NCBI GenBank assembly: GCA_036873755.1
Contig: JAVTVY010020503.1
Coordinates: 1-64,000 of the forward strand
Reading direction: 5' to 3'
Length of the DNA: 64,000 nucleotides
Origin: Hanleya hanleyi
Lineage: Eukaryota; Mollusca; Polyplacophora; Lepidopleurida; Hanleyidae
Part shown: piece by piece, positions 30,216 to 42,563 of the stretch
Position numbering within the stretch: position 1 is the stretch's first letter
Layout of the letters: every line of letters begins with the position of its first letter
Made by a program: the position numbers and the translations under genes
Notes under the pieces: model-generated
What the model saw: only the letters and a program-made list of their open reading frames with translations
The model's database searches: none
What the model was told of the DNA's origin: nothing

Positions 30216-30745
30216 CGCCTATATACAGACATACCCGGTACTTTTCCAAAAATTTCACCGCATCGCTCTGGGACCCTTCCCATTGTCATTTTCTTGGTGA
30301 GACGAGAAAAACGAGACCCCACAACCCATAGTAAAGCTCACCAAAAAAAAAATTGACCACCCCCCCCCCCATATAGCCAGTATGGAGCTATATGGGGATA
30401 TACCCGTACAGGCATTTCCCCGTATATTGTATATTGTACGAGTCCGTGTTCCGCTTTTTATTTATTTATTTATTATTTGTTTATTTATTTATTTATTTAT
30501 TTATTCTGTGAAAACACCCATGACCTCACCGAAGAGACACGGACGTCACCGACATTGTGGAAAAACCCCACAGACAGGTCAGTACATGTCCTATCATGTT
30601 CACAGGTCACGCCCCATTCAACCAGACCCTCATACATACCAAGCTCGTATCCACCGCCACAACAGCGCCCCCTGGCGGATGCTCCATGGGAACCAAGAGT
30701 TACCTCCCTGGAAAATATGGCTTTATCCGTCCTTTCTATACTACT
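30216..30745. repeat. Right terminal segment of the giant element
   Basis: Remainder of the subterminal tandem unit (30216-30375), the TTTA microsatellite, and the 239-bp terminal segment that is the inverted copy of 14708-14941, ending CTATACTACT. Confidence 0.9.
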
Positions 30746-31087
30746 GAGAAGGCCGAAAATATAAATCGCACAATGGCGAACAATTCACCTGCTAAATTAC
30801 CTGCGAGCTTGGTTACAATGTGATAGCGACTCCTAAACGAGTCGACATAAACTGGCGACACAAACTAGCGTTATCAGCTAGCAGAGCCGTTACGATCAAC
30901 TCAAAACGGAATTGATCGTTCCGAGTTTCGATCTCATGTGAAGCTAAAACTGGAGAGTTCCTTACAAACTAGGGCTGGATATAAATGTAAGATCACACAG
31001 AATCGAATTTTGTTATTGTTTGTGACGAACGGCGTCGGCAAATAGGAGTATATCCCCCAACAACTAGAGCTGGTGACCGGGGCCTTG
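30746..31087 (+). other. Right flank: GAGAAG TSD and decayed array sequence
   Basis: 30746-30751 is the second GAGAAG. 30769-30830 (CACAATGGCGAACAATTCACC, ACCTGCGAGCTTGGTTACAATGTGA in substance) continues the decayed long spacer from the left flank. 30840-31087 shows no feature I recognise. Confidence 0.7.
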
Positions 31088-31823
31088 ATCGTACACACAG
31101 GCCCGCAAAACAAGAGTTTTGGGGGGTGTGGGCGGTGGTATTAGGGTGAAGTGTCGAAATATGGGGTCTCTATATATAACCCCATGCTTTATATAAATCA
31201 ACATAAAGGTGAGAAACGGACTTTGGGTGAATCGAGAAATAAACGGTTTACCCCCAAACAAAATACATCAGCATATTCTACAAGTATCACTTTATATATT
31301 CCCGTCGTCAAATTATTAAATTGGTGCAATTTTTCACCTTTGCCGGGCGATTCAAAATCCAACGTTAGTGTCCATTCATCTAGGAACAGTTAGATTATGG
31401 CGGGCTTCGTTCTCAATTCTGATTGGTCAGTCAAGACACGCCTCCGCCAAAAGAGGTCACGCACTGAACAGCTGTCTCGACTGACCAATCAGAATTGAGA
31501 ACGAAGCCCCCCATAGTCTAACTGTTCCTAGATGAATGGACACTAACGTTGGATTTTTAATCGCCCGGCAAAGGTAAAAAATTGCACAAATTTACTAATT
31601 TGACGACGGGAATATATAAAGTGATACTTGTAGAATATGCTGATGTATTTTATTTGGCGGTAAACCGTTTATTTTTCCATTCACCCAAAGTCCGTTTCTC
31701 ACCTTTATGTTGATTTATATAAAGCATGGGGTTATATATAGAGACCCCATATTTCGACACTTCACCCTAATACTACCGCCCACATACCCCAAAGTCTTGT
31801 TTTGCGTGCCTGTGATCGTACAT
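31088..31823. mobile_element. ~740-bp foldback element
   Basis: Arms of ~340 bp (to 31431 and from 31480) pair with few mismatches around a 48-bp loop centred at 31455. Both arms carry a 5-bp CCAAT core next to the loop (GATTGGTCAGT / ACTGACCAATC). No transposase. Confidence 0.88.
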
Positions 31824-31896
31824 ATATGGAGGAAGACCCAACCGGAGCTAATCGTTCATATAGCATCAGATTGTACATATCCTACCTATATTATCA

Positions 31897-31965
31897 TGTG
31901 AGTGAGTGAGTGACTGATTAGAATTTAACGTCGCTTTCAACAATATTTCAGCTTTATCGCGACGA
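31897..31965 (-). mobile_element. SINE 3' tail fragment
   Basis: GTGAGTGAGTGAGTGAC, TTTAACGTCGCTTTCAAC and TTTCAGCTTTATCGCGACG match the tail of the SINEs at 12036 and 63353, truncated before the 5S-like head. Confidence 0.7.
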
Positions 31966-33995
31966 ACCAACTAAGCACCACCCAGCCAAGTTGCGTTCCT
32001 GCTACTTCAAAGAAGAAATCTTTGAAGCAGCATGGTACCAGACACCCTCCATCCACCCTATAAAACACCGAGGACAGCACACAAGACACAGACAGGACGC
32101 TTATATGCATGGTGCAATAAAGACAAGTGATATTACAGTGATACACATCACATTATCAAGTTCCTACGGTGAAGTAAATATTTCGCTGAAAGATGACGAT
32201 TTCGGCATCCATCTAAGTTGATCCATATTCAACAAAAATCATGGCAGGAAGGGGGCAAAGCTGAGAGTAAGTGCGCGATAATCATATTTTTTGTTACCGG
32301 TGTGTTGACCGCTTCTCTCTTGTAGGAATCTAGCCTATGTTTATGTATACTCTGATTGTCTTTTTGAATTTGGTGCTAATACTGTTATATGGAATAGGTC
32401 TTTGGATTATGGACGCGGATATTCTTTAATGTACGACGGCTGAATTATGAATGACGGACTAGACGCTTGTAAGAATGTCCGCTGGCTAAGAATGTCCGGC
32501 CTCTAGCTTCGAACCCAGCTAGGATACATTTCTCCACATTGAAGATAAGCGTCCGTCCTTGGTTCCAATAGAAAAGGATATGAAAAGGGACATTAATGAC
32601 CAGGACATTCTTATTCATCACACCGGCATGAGAAAGAATAGGTTTGCGGCATGGCTACGAGGAAGCCCCCCGCCCCCTACCAAACTTTGGATCATGTGTA
32701 AATTGAAGATGGCAACCACGTGGGGTACCAGAAAAGTGATGTTTTCGTCATATTTCTGCTTTTCCGCGATGAAAAGTGAGCAAAAACTATTTTATTTCAC
32801 ATCACATTAATATTTACTAATTTATCATTCAGTTTTTGCGAAGAAATTGCATAAATAAAAAAAGCGGAAAATCTGAACGAAAAATCGACTAAAAAATAAA
32901 GGTTTTGAAAATGACGTCACTGTGACGTCATGAAAGCGGCCATCTTGGATTTCTTTACATTTTCTGGTAGAGCTTGACCCAGGGGTATAGTGTGGTAAGT
33001 TTCAGCCCCCTAGCTCAACGTGTAAGAAAAAAAACGCCCCCCCCCGGACAGGCCCAAAAAGCCCAGGCCAGATAGGGTTAAAACAACACCTGCAGAGGTG
33101 ACAATCCCCGTCCGGCGTACCGCTTAGCTCGCCCGGCAAGACGGATCGCTCCCGGGGGAAACGGCATATTACGTGTCATAGTCAGTCGTGGCTGCCAGCG
33201 TTCTCCGCATCCATGCATTGCTCCCAAACCACTATTTTGTTCATTTTCAAAGATTTTTTTCTATCATTTCGCCTTAACAAAATCGCATTTTAAATTCATA
33301 TAGCACTTTTTAAACTACTTATGATTTATACAGTAATTAAAATTATTTCCATGAGTCATAAAAAATGCTGCAAAGCGCTACAATCGATTGCATTATTTGT
33401 TCAATAAATGAAAAAAGCTACATATTTTTCGACAGCCGTAAAACCGGAAATAAAATGCAATTATTTCTCATCCATAATGCTAACAGAAATATACAACTGT
33501 CGAAATAATATAACCCAACAACATAAAAAATAACTTTTTTTGTCAAGATATCTTGTGTCACCTATATACACAAACTGTTTGCGAAAATTGCTAGCGTCTA
33601 TTTTCCAGTCAGCGATCCCGGTAGATAATTCGCACCGACAATCAACAAACTTTGAAAGAACATTTCTCACTACGTATTGAACATATCAGAATAAAGTGAC
33701 AGAAATATGTATATGAATATGTTACTTTCCATGTTTTAAGCATACAAGACACGAACTGTAACTGTGGGCCTCAAACTAATACATAATTGGGAGAAGAAAA
33801 TTCAGTCGAATTCACGAAAAAACAAAATGGCGTCAATCGGGAGAAATTTTCTCTCGATTCTCCCGCTTCGAGGTCACGTGATCCACAAGAAACCTCCGGG
33901 CGATGCATACCTTTGAACCTTTGATGTTAAGCCGATCACCAGTCCCCTTTATTGTACTGTCTCCGATTTCATGAATTTGAAGCATCAGATCTTTT
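31966..33995. other. No gene recognised
   Basis: Low-complexity and AT-rich DNA with short ORFs of no recognisable family. 32905-32935 holds two TGACGTCA motifs 10 bp apart (ATGACGTCACTGTGACGTCATG in substance), beside a GCGGCCATCTTGGAT motif resembling a YY1 site. 33020-33190 is GC-richer without a clear feature. Confidence 0.5.
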
Positions 33996-33996
33996 A

Positions 33997-34168
33997 AGCC
34001 AAGCGCACACTGAAGCTATCTGCTTAGCCAAATTTCATTCGTGTACGATGGCTTAAGCAGATAGCTTACACGTGAGGGCAAATTTAAAGTTTTTGTCATT
34101 CGTGCCCAAGAAGCAAATATCCAACGTGTTTGATAATTTTGGACACGCGTTGAAGAAATCTTACAGTG
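33997..34168. mobile_element. ~170-bp MITE, copy 1
   Basis: Ends AGCGCACACTG and CAGTGTGCGCT. The internal sequence GAAGCTATCTGCTTA and CAACGTGTTTGATAATTTTGGACA (in substance) recurs inverted at 51800-51985. Confidence 0.75.
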
Positions 34169-36435
34169 TGCGCTGAACGAAAGTATATGAGTATATACCA
34201 GTATATGAGTTGTCAGAGCATTTCCATCATAGCTCTCTAGATTTGTATCTAATACCACTTATGCCGGTGCTAGGGGCCGTGTGGTCATATCATCCATGTT
34301 GCCACATGAACAGGTACAATAAAAGCGTACCTGAGATACAACACATATCACGAATCGTTAGACTCTTGGTATGTGCTTTAGAATAGGTTTACCAGAAGAC
34401 TATTCTGTGAAGTCAGATGACGCAGTCAGTATGTCGGCACCTCTTCCCACTTCCCTTATATGTGTTGTAATGCATGCGTGAACCGGCCGCGTGGTCACAT
34501 GACATTACAAAATGAGTATTATCCCCTTGCCACACTGTTTTATTTCGGAGAATACAAGCTTTATATAATAAAACCTTTTCAGTGCGTATTTTAATCCCAA
34601 GAAAATTGTGCTTGCCAACACGGGCAGCTGACATGAACGTCGCGCTTATCCGTGCCGATTCTTACTTACCCCAGCAATGGTCCTGAAGTTTGATGACGTA
34701 GGCCCCCTACATCCATGACAATAAAATACCACTTCTATCCCTTGATGCAATGCAGGCCCCCAACATCCATGGCAATTAAATGACAGGTAAGCATCGTTAT
34801 ACAATTCAGTTAGCCGGTCACCTCCTTAGTGTAACATGACATCACAGTCTGAAGAGCAAGCTTTAATTTGGTGTATCGGGTCACATATAGGCCTTCACGC
34901 CTTGCGGGACATGTACTTTGCATTGACAATGAAAATTTAATTGGTTTCGTGTTACACAATCCATGTTAGATTTCTGGATGAGTGTTCACATGTTATACAG
35001 ATGAATGGAAATACAATATCACGTGACTGAGAGATATATAATACGTCATCAGGGTATGGGACCATTAAGCGCTAACTTGTACGGTTCGGGGAGCACTCTA
35101 GCCCGAAAACATCGGCTAAGAAGTCTATTGTTTTTAGGTTGTTGTTGCTGAATCGGACTCCTTAGCCCGAAGGACTAATAGAGCCGGAAATGGAAATGAC
35201 TAAATAAGACGTCAGTCGCTCGAGATGTTTAACTGCACATGGCGTGGGGAATTGGGACAGAGGCATTAAAAGCATTTTATCGAATAAATAATATGATTTG
35301 GCATCTCCAGCAATATGACAACCACCTAATGACTCCTTTAATCAGATGGAATCTGCCTTCAAACGCGGATTTTGTCCCAAAAAAACCCGTTGTTTTTTCT
35401 CCATGGTTGACAGGGACATGCGCAGAATATGGTTGACCTTTTGGCTCACGTCATCAAGAAATCGACCCATGCCGGTTATAAACCAATAGTGACGACGTGT
35501 GTTTATTCACGTGATCAGAAAGGTCACGAGATAAAAATAGCGTAGGTCATATTCTTACATGTCAGAAACGCGCCAAAACGGGAAAATCATTCAATGTTTT
35601 TCCCACACATTTGATCACATTTCGTCAGCATCAAAACAGTCATGAAAGATGGTACATGGTGAAAGAAGCTCAGGTCGGTCAAACTGTATCAAATTGGCAT
35701 ATTATTTCTCTTCCGTTTCGTTATTTTCGCCAGCGAAAGGGCTGTGATAGGAATGCCACGCCCCCTTACCTATATTCACCTATCACAGCCAGGTTAGGGA
35801 GCACTCTTGAGTTGCAGCAACAACAATTTTGCTCGATAATTTGTCACACAATTCAACATTTTTATTTGGGAACTCAACTTCTCTCTTGGGGAATTTAATA
35901 TTTATTCAATACAGCTCATTTTTTTCCGTCGGCAATCGGTGTGCATATTCCCATCGATGAAAAAACGCAAATTAAATTCCGCTTCACGCATGCGCTCTAA
36001 AACATGAGACAGCACCTAAAAGGTGCAACAACCCCTCAGCCAGACAGTTTTAGCCTGTGTATATTGGTACACAATGAATGGAAAATGCATATGTAAAAGC
36101 CTGAAAGACTTGGTTGAAATGCATAAGATGCTTTAGCAGTGGCTTGTAAAAGATTAAAATGTGATAAATTCAGTGTGGGATGTTGGATGAATTGGAGAAC
36201 TATAATAAATAATTTGACATATCACATGCGAAAAATACGGCGGAAGAACAAACATATTCTGAACAAAAACAAAAAGGATTCAAGCCATTCTTGCTTTGAA
36301 CCCTAATAATAATCTGAACAATAATAAAAGTCTTCCGATTTTCAGTGGGAGCCAAGTAATATAGAGTTTTGATAGGAATACGAAGCTGCGCATCTAAAAC
36401 CCCTCGGCTCTGGGTGCCAGCCATTCACAATCTAT
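34169..36435. other. No gene recognised
   Basis: Several short ORFs, none with a recognisable family or splice-flanked exon. 35990-36050 has the CACCTAAAAGGTGC...CCCCTCAGCC motif that recurs at ~53188-53230, a dispersed repeat of unknown type. Confidence 0.45.
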
Positions 36436-36439
36436 TCAA

Positions 36440-37315
36440 TTTGAACCATGTACTACTTTGAAAATATCAGGAACATCAAGCAGTCAAGTTACAAATATAC
36501 CGATTATCAAAAAACTTGCAATCAGAAATGACCACAAAGTTTTTCGTCCAATCAGAGAAACTGGCAGTCATTACTTGTCTCTTGATGTATCTATCATGAC
36601 GTCCACCAAGCATACTAAACACTTGAACAGTATCAAAGGATATATAGATCATCAATGATTTTACATAAATTGAAAACGGCTGCCAAGGTTTCCATCCAAT
36701 CAGAGAAAATGGTTCGGTCATTCATTTTTAGTCTCTTGATGTACTGATGATGTATACAAAGTCTTGCATCAAACACTTGAACAGTACCAGAGGTATAGAT
36801 TTTGTATAAGATGGCAATAAAGTTTTCCACCTAATCAGAGAAATTGGTTGTCATTAATTGTAAGTTTCTTGATGTATCGATGATTTGTAATTTCATATGA
36901 AGCACTAAAATGGTATCAGATATAGATCATTAATGATTTTGCATAAATTAAAATGGTCGCCAAGATTTCCGTCCAATCAGAGAAACCAGTTCTGTCATTC
37001 ATCGCAAGTCTCTTGATGCAATGATGATGTATATCAAATTTTACATTGAGCACTTGAACGGTATCAGAGATAGAGATCATTAATGATTTTGCATAAATTA
37101 AAGATGGCTGCCTATTCTTCCCGTAATTCAGAGGAACTGATGTGGTTATTCATTGCGAGTCTCTTGATACACCGATGCTGTATACCAAGTTTCATACAGA
37201 ACATTTACATGGTATCAGAGATATACATCATTAAAAAAATTGCATAAATTAAAGATGGCCGCCAAGATTTCCGCCCAATCAGAGATACCAGTTCTGTCAT
37301 TCATCATAAGTCTCT

Positions 37316-37316
<1 letters not shown>
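36440..37316. repeat. ~145-bp satellite, left part
   Basis: About six diverged monomers (AATCAGAGAAA at ~36550, 36699, 36830, 36973, 37124, 37274). Shared parts: GATGGCCGCCAAG, TCTCTTGATG, ACTTGAACGGTATCAGAGAT and CATTAATGATTTTGCATAAATT. It continues after the LINE at 39236. Confidence 0.85.

Positions 37317-37392
<76 letters not shown>
37317..37392. repeat. (TA)n microsatellite at LINE 3' end
   Basis: About 38 TA dinucleotides directly 3' of the LINE's AATAAAGA on the minus strand. This looks like the element's simple-repeat tail, expanded. Confidence 0.9.
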
Positions 37393-37394
<2 letters not shown>

Positions 37395-39235
37395 TTATTT
37401 CATGAGGGTAACTCTGTCAGTTGCAAAAACTGTTCTTCCCCGAGGCCCTCCAAAAAAATATATACAACTATGTACAACATATGCAATCACGAAACACTGC
37501 AGAGTATATTACATGTAAATGTCTTGACATAAAAATAGTACATAATATTATGTGCTAGAGCATAGGGATTTTAGAAATCTGGATTTGAAGGCATTGAGAG
37601 ATGGGGCTTCTTTGAGGTTATTGCCAAGGGAGTTCCACAGCATTGCTCCAGAAAAACTCAGGCTTTGTTTCAGATAGTTTGTTCTGGGTTTTGGAAGATA
37701 CAGTTTGTTGTTTTCAGTTGATCTTAGAGTGTGTGCAGTAATTTCATTAACATATTTAAAGAGAGAGTTGAGGTAAGGGGGACATAAGCGGTTGATGATT
37801 TTGAACATAAAAATAGCTTTCTGATATGTTATCCGTTCTTGTATGGTGAGCCAACCAAGTTCTTTAAAAAGTGTTTTTGTTGGGGTCGAGTCTGCATTTA
37901 AAATCATTCTGGCTGCTCTTTTTTGAAGTTTGTAAATTCTGTCAGTCTGTGTAGTGGATGCATTGGCCCAAATTGTGAGGCAATAGTCTATGTGTGGGAG
38001 AATGTACGCATTGTAGTAGGTGATTTTTGCTTCTTTGTTGAGTAGGTGTCTGTGTCTATATAGTATTCCTATTTTGGAAGAAAGTTTTTAACAAACATAA
38101 TCAGTATGATCATTCCAGCTCAGGCTATGATCAACAGTAAGGCCCAGCATTTTGTATTTTTTGACATTCTCAAGCTCATTGCCATCAAGGGCGATCTTAA
38201 AATTAAGATCACACCTTTTTGATTTTTGTTTTGTTGTGAGGATCATAATAGTGGACTTTGAAAAGTGAATAAACAGTTTGTTTTCCTGACACCATCTCTC
38301 AATGACTTCACTATTCAGACTCATAACATCTTCCAGTTCTTTCAAGCTTCGTGCATTGTGGTATATAGTGGTATCGTCAGCAAATAGATCTATAACACTA
38401 GTCAGATCACATAATAGCAAATCATTAACATAAATAATGAATAACAGAGGTCCAAGGATAGATCCCTGGAGAACACCAGCATGAATAAGGAGAGGATCAG
38501 ACATGTGATTTTCGACTGAAACAAATTGTTTTCTGTTTTGTAGGTAAGATTCCATCCAGTTGTACGCCTTGGCAGAGAGTTTGTAGAGTTTGAGTTTTTG
38601 TAGTATAATAGTATGATTTACAGTATCGAAAGCTTTTCTGAAATCTAACTTAACACAGCCAACAAGATTCCCTTTGTCTATGGAAGATAGCCAGGATTCA
38701 ATCATTTTTGTTAAAGCACTCTGGCATGAGTGTTGTGCACGGAATCCAGATTGGTTTTCACAAAGCTTGTACTTGGAGAGGTATGCGGATAGGTGGTCGT
38801 GGACATGTCGTTCTATTATTTTTGATAAGCAGCAAAGAATTGAAATTGGCCTGTAATTTTCACACAGTTCGCGTTCACCAGATTTAAAGATGGGAATAGC
38901 TTTACATAGTTTCCATTGATCAGGGAATTCATCATTTTCCACACTTAGGTTAATTATATGGGTAATGGGATCTGCTATCACAGCAGCTGCTATTTTTAGA
39001 AATTTGGGCCCTATGAGATCTGGTCCAGTACTTTTGTTTATGTTCAGGTTTCTAAGATGTTTTTACAGTTTCTACTTTTATTTGAGGTATTTCAAAATGG
39101 ACAATTTTAGGTACCTTGTCATTAACAAATTTTTTCACTCTTTCAAATGATTGGGCGGATGCATACAGAGTGTCAACTGAATTATTACATTTGTTAAGCT
39201 GGGCAGGAATATCTGTAAAATAATTGTTGAAATTG
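37393..39235 (-). mobile_element. 5'-truncated non-LTR retrotransposon in satellite
   Basis: 1.84 kb with RT and C-terminal region but no endonuclease. The 3' end is at 37393 with a TA tail. It splits the 145-bp satellite, which resumes at ~39236 (GATGCATCCATGATG). Typical of aborted target-primed reverse transcription. Confidence 0.85.
37548..38981 (-). pseudogene. LINE reverse transcriptase fragment (CR1/L2-like)
   Basis: The frame is broken only by a TAA at 38088-38090. RT motifs: AIPIFKSGE..CENYRPIS, ERHVHDHL, NQSGFRAQHSCQSAL, VKLDFRKAFDTVNH, GVLQGSILGPLLFIIYVND and LFADDTTIY, with the catalytic FADD intact. After the stop, the frame continues with a maturase-like tail (YNAYILPHIDYC, KRAARMI, GWLTIQERITYQK, SFSGAMLWNSL), typical of CR1/L2 elements. 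Upstream it shifts frame near 39055. Confidence 0.88.
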
Positions 39236-40620
39236 ATGCATCCATGATGTTTACCAAATGTTACATCGAGCACTTGAACGGTATCAGAGACCGAGATCAT
39301 TAATGATTTTGCATACATTAAAAATGGCCGGCCATCCTTCCCACTTCTCAGAAGAACTGACGTGGTTATTCATTGCAAGTCTCTTGATACATCGATGCTG
39401 TATACCAAGTTTGGTATAGAACACTTCAATGGTATCAGAGAAATACATCATTAAAGATTCTACATGAATTAAAGATGACCGCCAAGGCTTTCACCCAATC
39501 AGGGAAACTGGTTTGGTCATTTTAAAGTTTCTTGATGTATCGATAATCTATACCAAGTTTCACACTGAACAGCGAAATGGTTTCCGAGACGCACAAGATC
39601 CATGGTTTCGCATAAATTAAAGATGGCCGCCAAAGTTTCCACCCAATCGGGTCCAGATTCAATAGGGTTCTGGGTCACGAGCATATGGATGTGCACGGCA
39701 GGTTGTATCGATAATCTATACCAAGTTTCACAATGAACAGCGAAATGGTTTCCGAGATACACAAGATTCATGGTTTCGCATAAATTGAAGATGGCCGCCA
39801 AAGTTTCCACCCAATCTGGTCCAGATTCAATAGGGTTCTGGGTCACGAGCATATGGATGTGCACGGCAAGTTTAGTGTGCCTAGGGTAAGTCGTTCTAAA
39901 GATATCTTGGTAACGAGGAAGCTGTGACAGTTTTGCATAAATTAAAAATGGCCGCCGATGTTTCCAACCAATCGGGTCCAGATTCAATAGGCTTGTGGTT
40001 GACCACGCAACAATCCTGCATATCAAATTTGAAGTCTCTAGAAGCAACGGTTTGGCTTCTAGACCGGTCACAAGAATTGTTGACGAATTTTCCGTGACGT
40101 TGCCATGGAAACCGCAAAATTCATCACAAATTACCCAAATTCGATAGGCTTGTGGCTGACCACCCAACAATCCTGTGTACCAAGTTTGAAGTCTCTAGAA
40201 GCAACGGTTTGGCTTCTAGACCGGTCACAAGAATTGTTGACGACTGACGACGTTCGCATAAATTAAAAATGGCCACCAAAGTTTCCAACCAATCGGGTCC
40301 AGATTCAATAGAGTTCTGGGTCACGAGCATATGGATGTGCACGGCAAGTTTAGTGTGCCTAGGGTAAGTCGTTCTAAAGATATCTTGGTAACGAGAAAGC
40401 TGTGACAGTTTCGCATACATTAAAAATGGCCGCCGAAGTTTCCAACCAATCGGGTCGACCACCCAACAATCCTGCATACCAAATTGAAGTCTCTAGAAGC
40501 AACGGTTGGGCTTCTAGACCGGTCACAAGAATTGTTGACGACTGACGACCGGACGACCGACCGGACGTACTTGCCGACGACAAGACCCCACAGCCTAATA
40601 GGCTAAGGGGTAACAAGGGT
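39236..40620. repeat. ~145-170-bp satellite, right part
   Basis: Monomers with GATGGCCGCCAAAGTTTCC and ACCCAATC(G/T)GGTCCAGATTC, including near-identical copies at ~39620-39690 and ~39790-39860 and a larger duplication (39895-40090 versus ~40130-40250 and 40375-40540). It ends in a GACGACCGGAC microsatellite and GACAAGACCCCACAGCC, the same ending as at 54515-54560. Confidence 0.8.
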
Positions 40621-42058
40621 TATGTGTAACCCGGTAGCTCGCCGTTATGGTTTTTGTCAATAACATGCAGCTTCGCATAAAGATCGAGCCCTTCAAGTTG
40701 CACATCACTGGCAATGACAATACATATTGTTATAAAAATTTGACTTCTTTGTCAGTGATGTTAAAGTTGGATTGAAAGATGAACTATATCATAAAACTTG
40801 AAATAAAGATTACCTTTTTTTCCAAAAGTATGCTTATACATGTCATTATGAATACATGTACAATTGAAATTTGGTCTGAGATGTGGGTGTGAAATGCCTG
40901 GACAAATATGGTTCGTGCAAAAGCTTTAGGTTAAATCATGATGAGGAATGCGATTCGATACCAAAATTGAAGGAAATGGTGTCCTTCATTAAAGGCGACA
41001 CAAAATTCCAAACCACCAGAGCTCGGTACTGCGGGATTCCCCCCGCCAATTATTTAATATTGTACTTCTGAAATGAAATAATGTCATTAAACTATTAGTA
41101 ATTACTATAAAGGAATATATTGTAGTTGAATTGACGTGTTTGTCGATATACAATGTACACTGCATCTCCTACCTAATAGGTTAGTATCCCATATAAGAGA
41201 TACATGCAGCTTCGCAAAAGCCCTTCAGGATGGCACATCATTTAAGGTTGCACATCATTGGCAATGCACATCATTTAAAATAATACATTTATTAAGAAAT
41301 ATGATTTCTATATTTAGTGACGTTGAGGTTGGATTGAAGGAGGAACTATATTATATAACTACCAATAAAGATTACATTTTTTTTCAAAAGTAAGCTTACA
41401 CATCCCATTGCATAGATCTGATGAATACATGTTCATGTATAGTTAGGAACAACAGGTGTGCAATTTTGAGCACGTTCTTGGTGTAACTTTGTGTGATGAT
41501 ATGTGAACAAAGAAAGCTAATAACAATGCAATAGAAGGAGTAAATCTATCATTTCCAGCATGCAATGGGACATTAGCACTGTGGTAAACCTTCACATTTG
41601 TATGCAAATAAAAGAATGCAATGACAACTGTGTCCAATCATACTGTAATGCTCCATATTTTAATGTGCACTAATAAAGACAGAGACACCACAAACTGATT
41701 TAAACTCACCTTTAATTAATATAGTAAGTTAAATGTGTGGGCACATATACAGTTGTGCAAAAGCTTCAGGGTCAACGAGAATTTGATAGCAAAATTTAAG
41801 GAAATGGCGTCCTTCATTTAAGGTGACACGAAATTAAAAACTAACAGGGGTTCGGTACTGCGGGATTCCCCCGCCAGTTATTTTGATATTGTACTTCTGA
41901 AATAAAATAATGTCACCAAACTATTAGTAAATACTATAAAGGAATATACTGTATGTGATTTGGTATGTATGACTGTATATACAATGTACACTGCATCTCA
42001 TGCCTAATAACAGGTTAGTATCACATATAAGAGATATAAAATTAGAAAGTGAAATATG
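40621..42058. repeat. Two-copy diverged repeat, unit ~540-850 bp
   Basis: Segment 40665-41205 (ATGCAGCTTCGCA..., GGTACTGCGGGATTCCCCC, ATACAATGTACACTGCATCTC) recurs at 41205-42050 with ~300 bp extra. A partial third copy is near 53890-54010. Small ORFs in it are not conserved between copies. Nature unknown. Confidence 0.7.
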
Positions 42059-42420
42059 AGGGTATGGAGTTGGGCAATGCATTGAATGAGTGTAGCATGA
42101 TGTAAGTTTCAGGAAAATGTGAGAATATGGAATCGGACGAAGCTTAGTTTAGGTGATGGATGGTGGGGCACAGTGCCCCGAGGGTGGGGACATGCTTCCA
42201 TGGATAGCGCATGGGTTGAATAAGTGTAGGATCATGTAAGCTGTAGGAAAATATGATGGTATGGGGTCGGGTAATGCTTAGTTTAGAAGATATCGGGTGG
42301 GGCTCGGTGCCCTAGGGGTGGGGATATGCTCCCGGGGTTAGTGGATGGGTTGAATAAGTGTACAGGATGATCTGAGCCCCCAAACTATATGAGAGTATCG
42401 GGTCGGGCAAAGCTTACTTT
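42059..42420. repeat. ~150-bp tandem repeat, 2.5 copies
   Basis: GGGTATGGAGTTGGGCAATGC, GGTATGGGGTCGGGTAATGC and AGTATCGGGTCGGGCAAAGC mark three unit starts. Each full unit includes GTGCCC(C/T)..GGGTGGGGA.ATGCT. Confidence 0.75.
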
Positions 42421-42447
42421 AGGAAGTCAAAATTCCAGCCTAAAGCT

Positions 42448-42563
42448 AAAAATCGACCATAGAGGTCCATGTCCCCCCGCTAGCAGCACCAGTTATGGTG
42501 GATGTAATCCACCATAACTGGCGCTGCTGCTGCGGGGGCCATGGACCTCTATGGTCGATTTTT
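42448..42563. repeat. Long near-perfect hairpin
   Basis: Arms of ~56 nt (42448-42503 and 42507-42563) pair with only a few mismatches around a 3-nt loop: AAATCGACCATAGAGGTCCA...TTATGGTGGAT. It could be a young MITE or, if transcribed, a source of a hairpin RNA. Confidence 0.8.

Larger units (their letters stand above)
14708..30745. mobile_element. 16-kb giant foldback, Polinton-like termini
   Basis: Inverted ends start AGTAGTATAGAAAGGACGG and are flanked by 6-bp GAGAAG duplications. Without the LINE insertion the element is ~9.5 kb, and nearly all of it is two mirrored arms meeting near 20040. Order from end to centre: terminal segment, TTTA-type microsatellite, ~165-190 bp tandem repeats, TGACGTCA/GCGCATGCGC region, GT tract, C2H2 gene, GT and CCACCA tracts, GAGCTC block, palindromic centre. 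The right arm lacks ~1.3 kb (counterpart of ~17200-18500). AG/CT termini with a 6-bp duplication are characteristic of Polinton/Maverick elements, but the C2H2 gene is the only protein gene seen, so it would be a non-autonomous or derived member. The neighbouring array supplies the empty site: left flank AAGCTTGGGATGAGAAG and right flank GCC...CACAATGGCGAACAATTCACC join to match ~3028-3075. Confidence 0.85.

Noticed and set aside
14708..30745. Two independent adjacent insertions instead of one element
   Set aside because: Only the outermost ends have the matching 6-bp duplication, and arm order is mirrored throughout, so a single element is simpler.
32905..32935. Host CRE promoter at the TGACGTCA pair
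   Set aside because: No first exon or TATA/initiator context follows. The sequence looks like a repeat fragment, so a promoter call is not supported.
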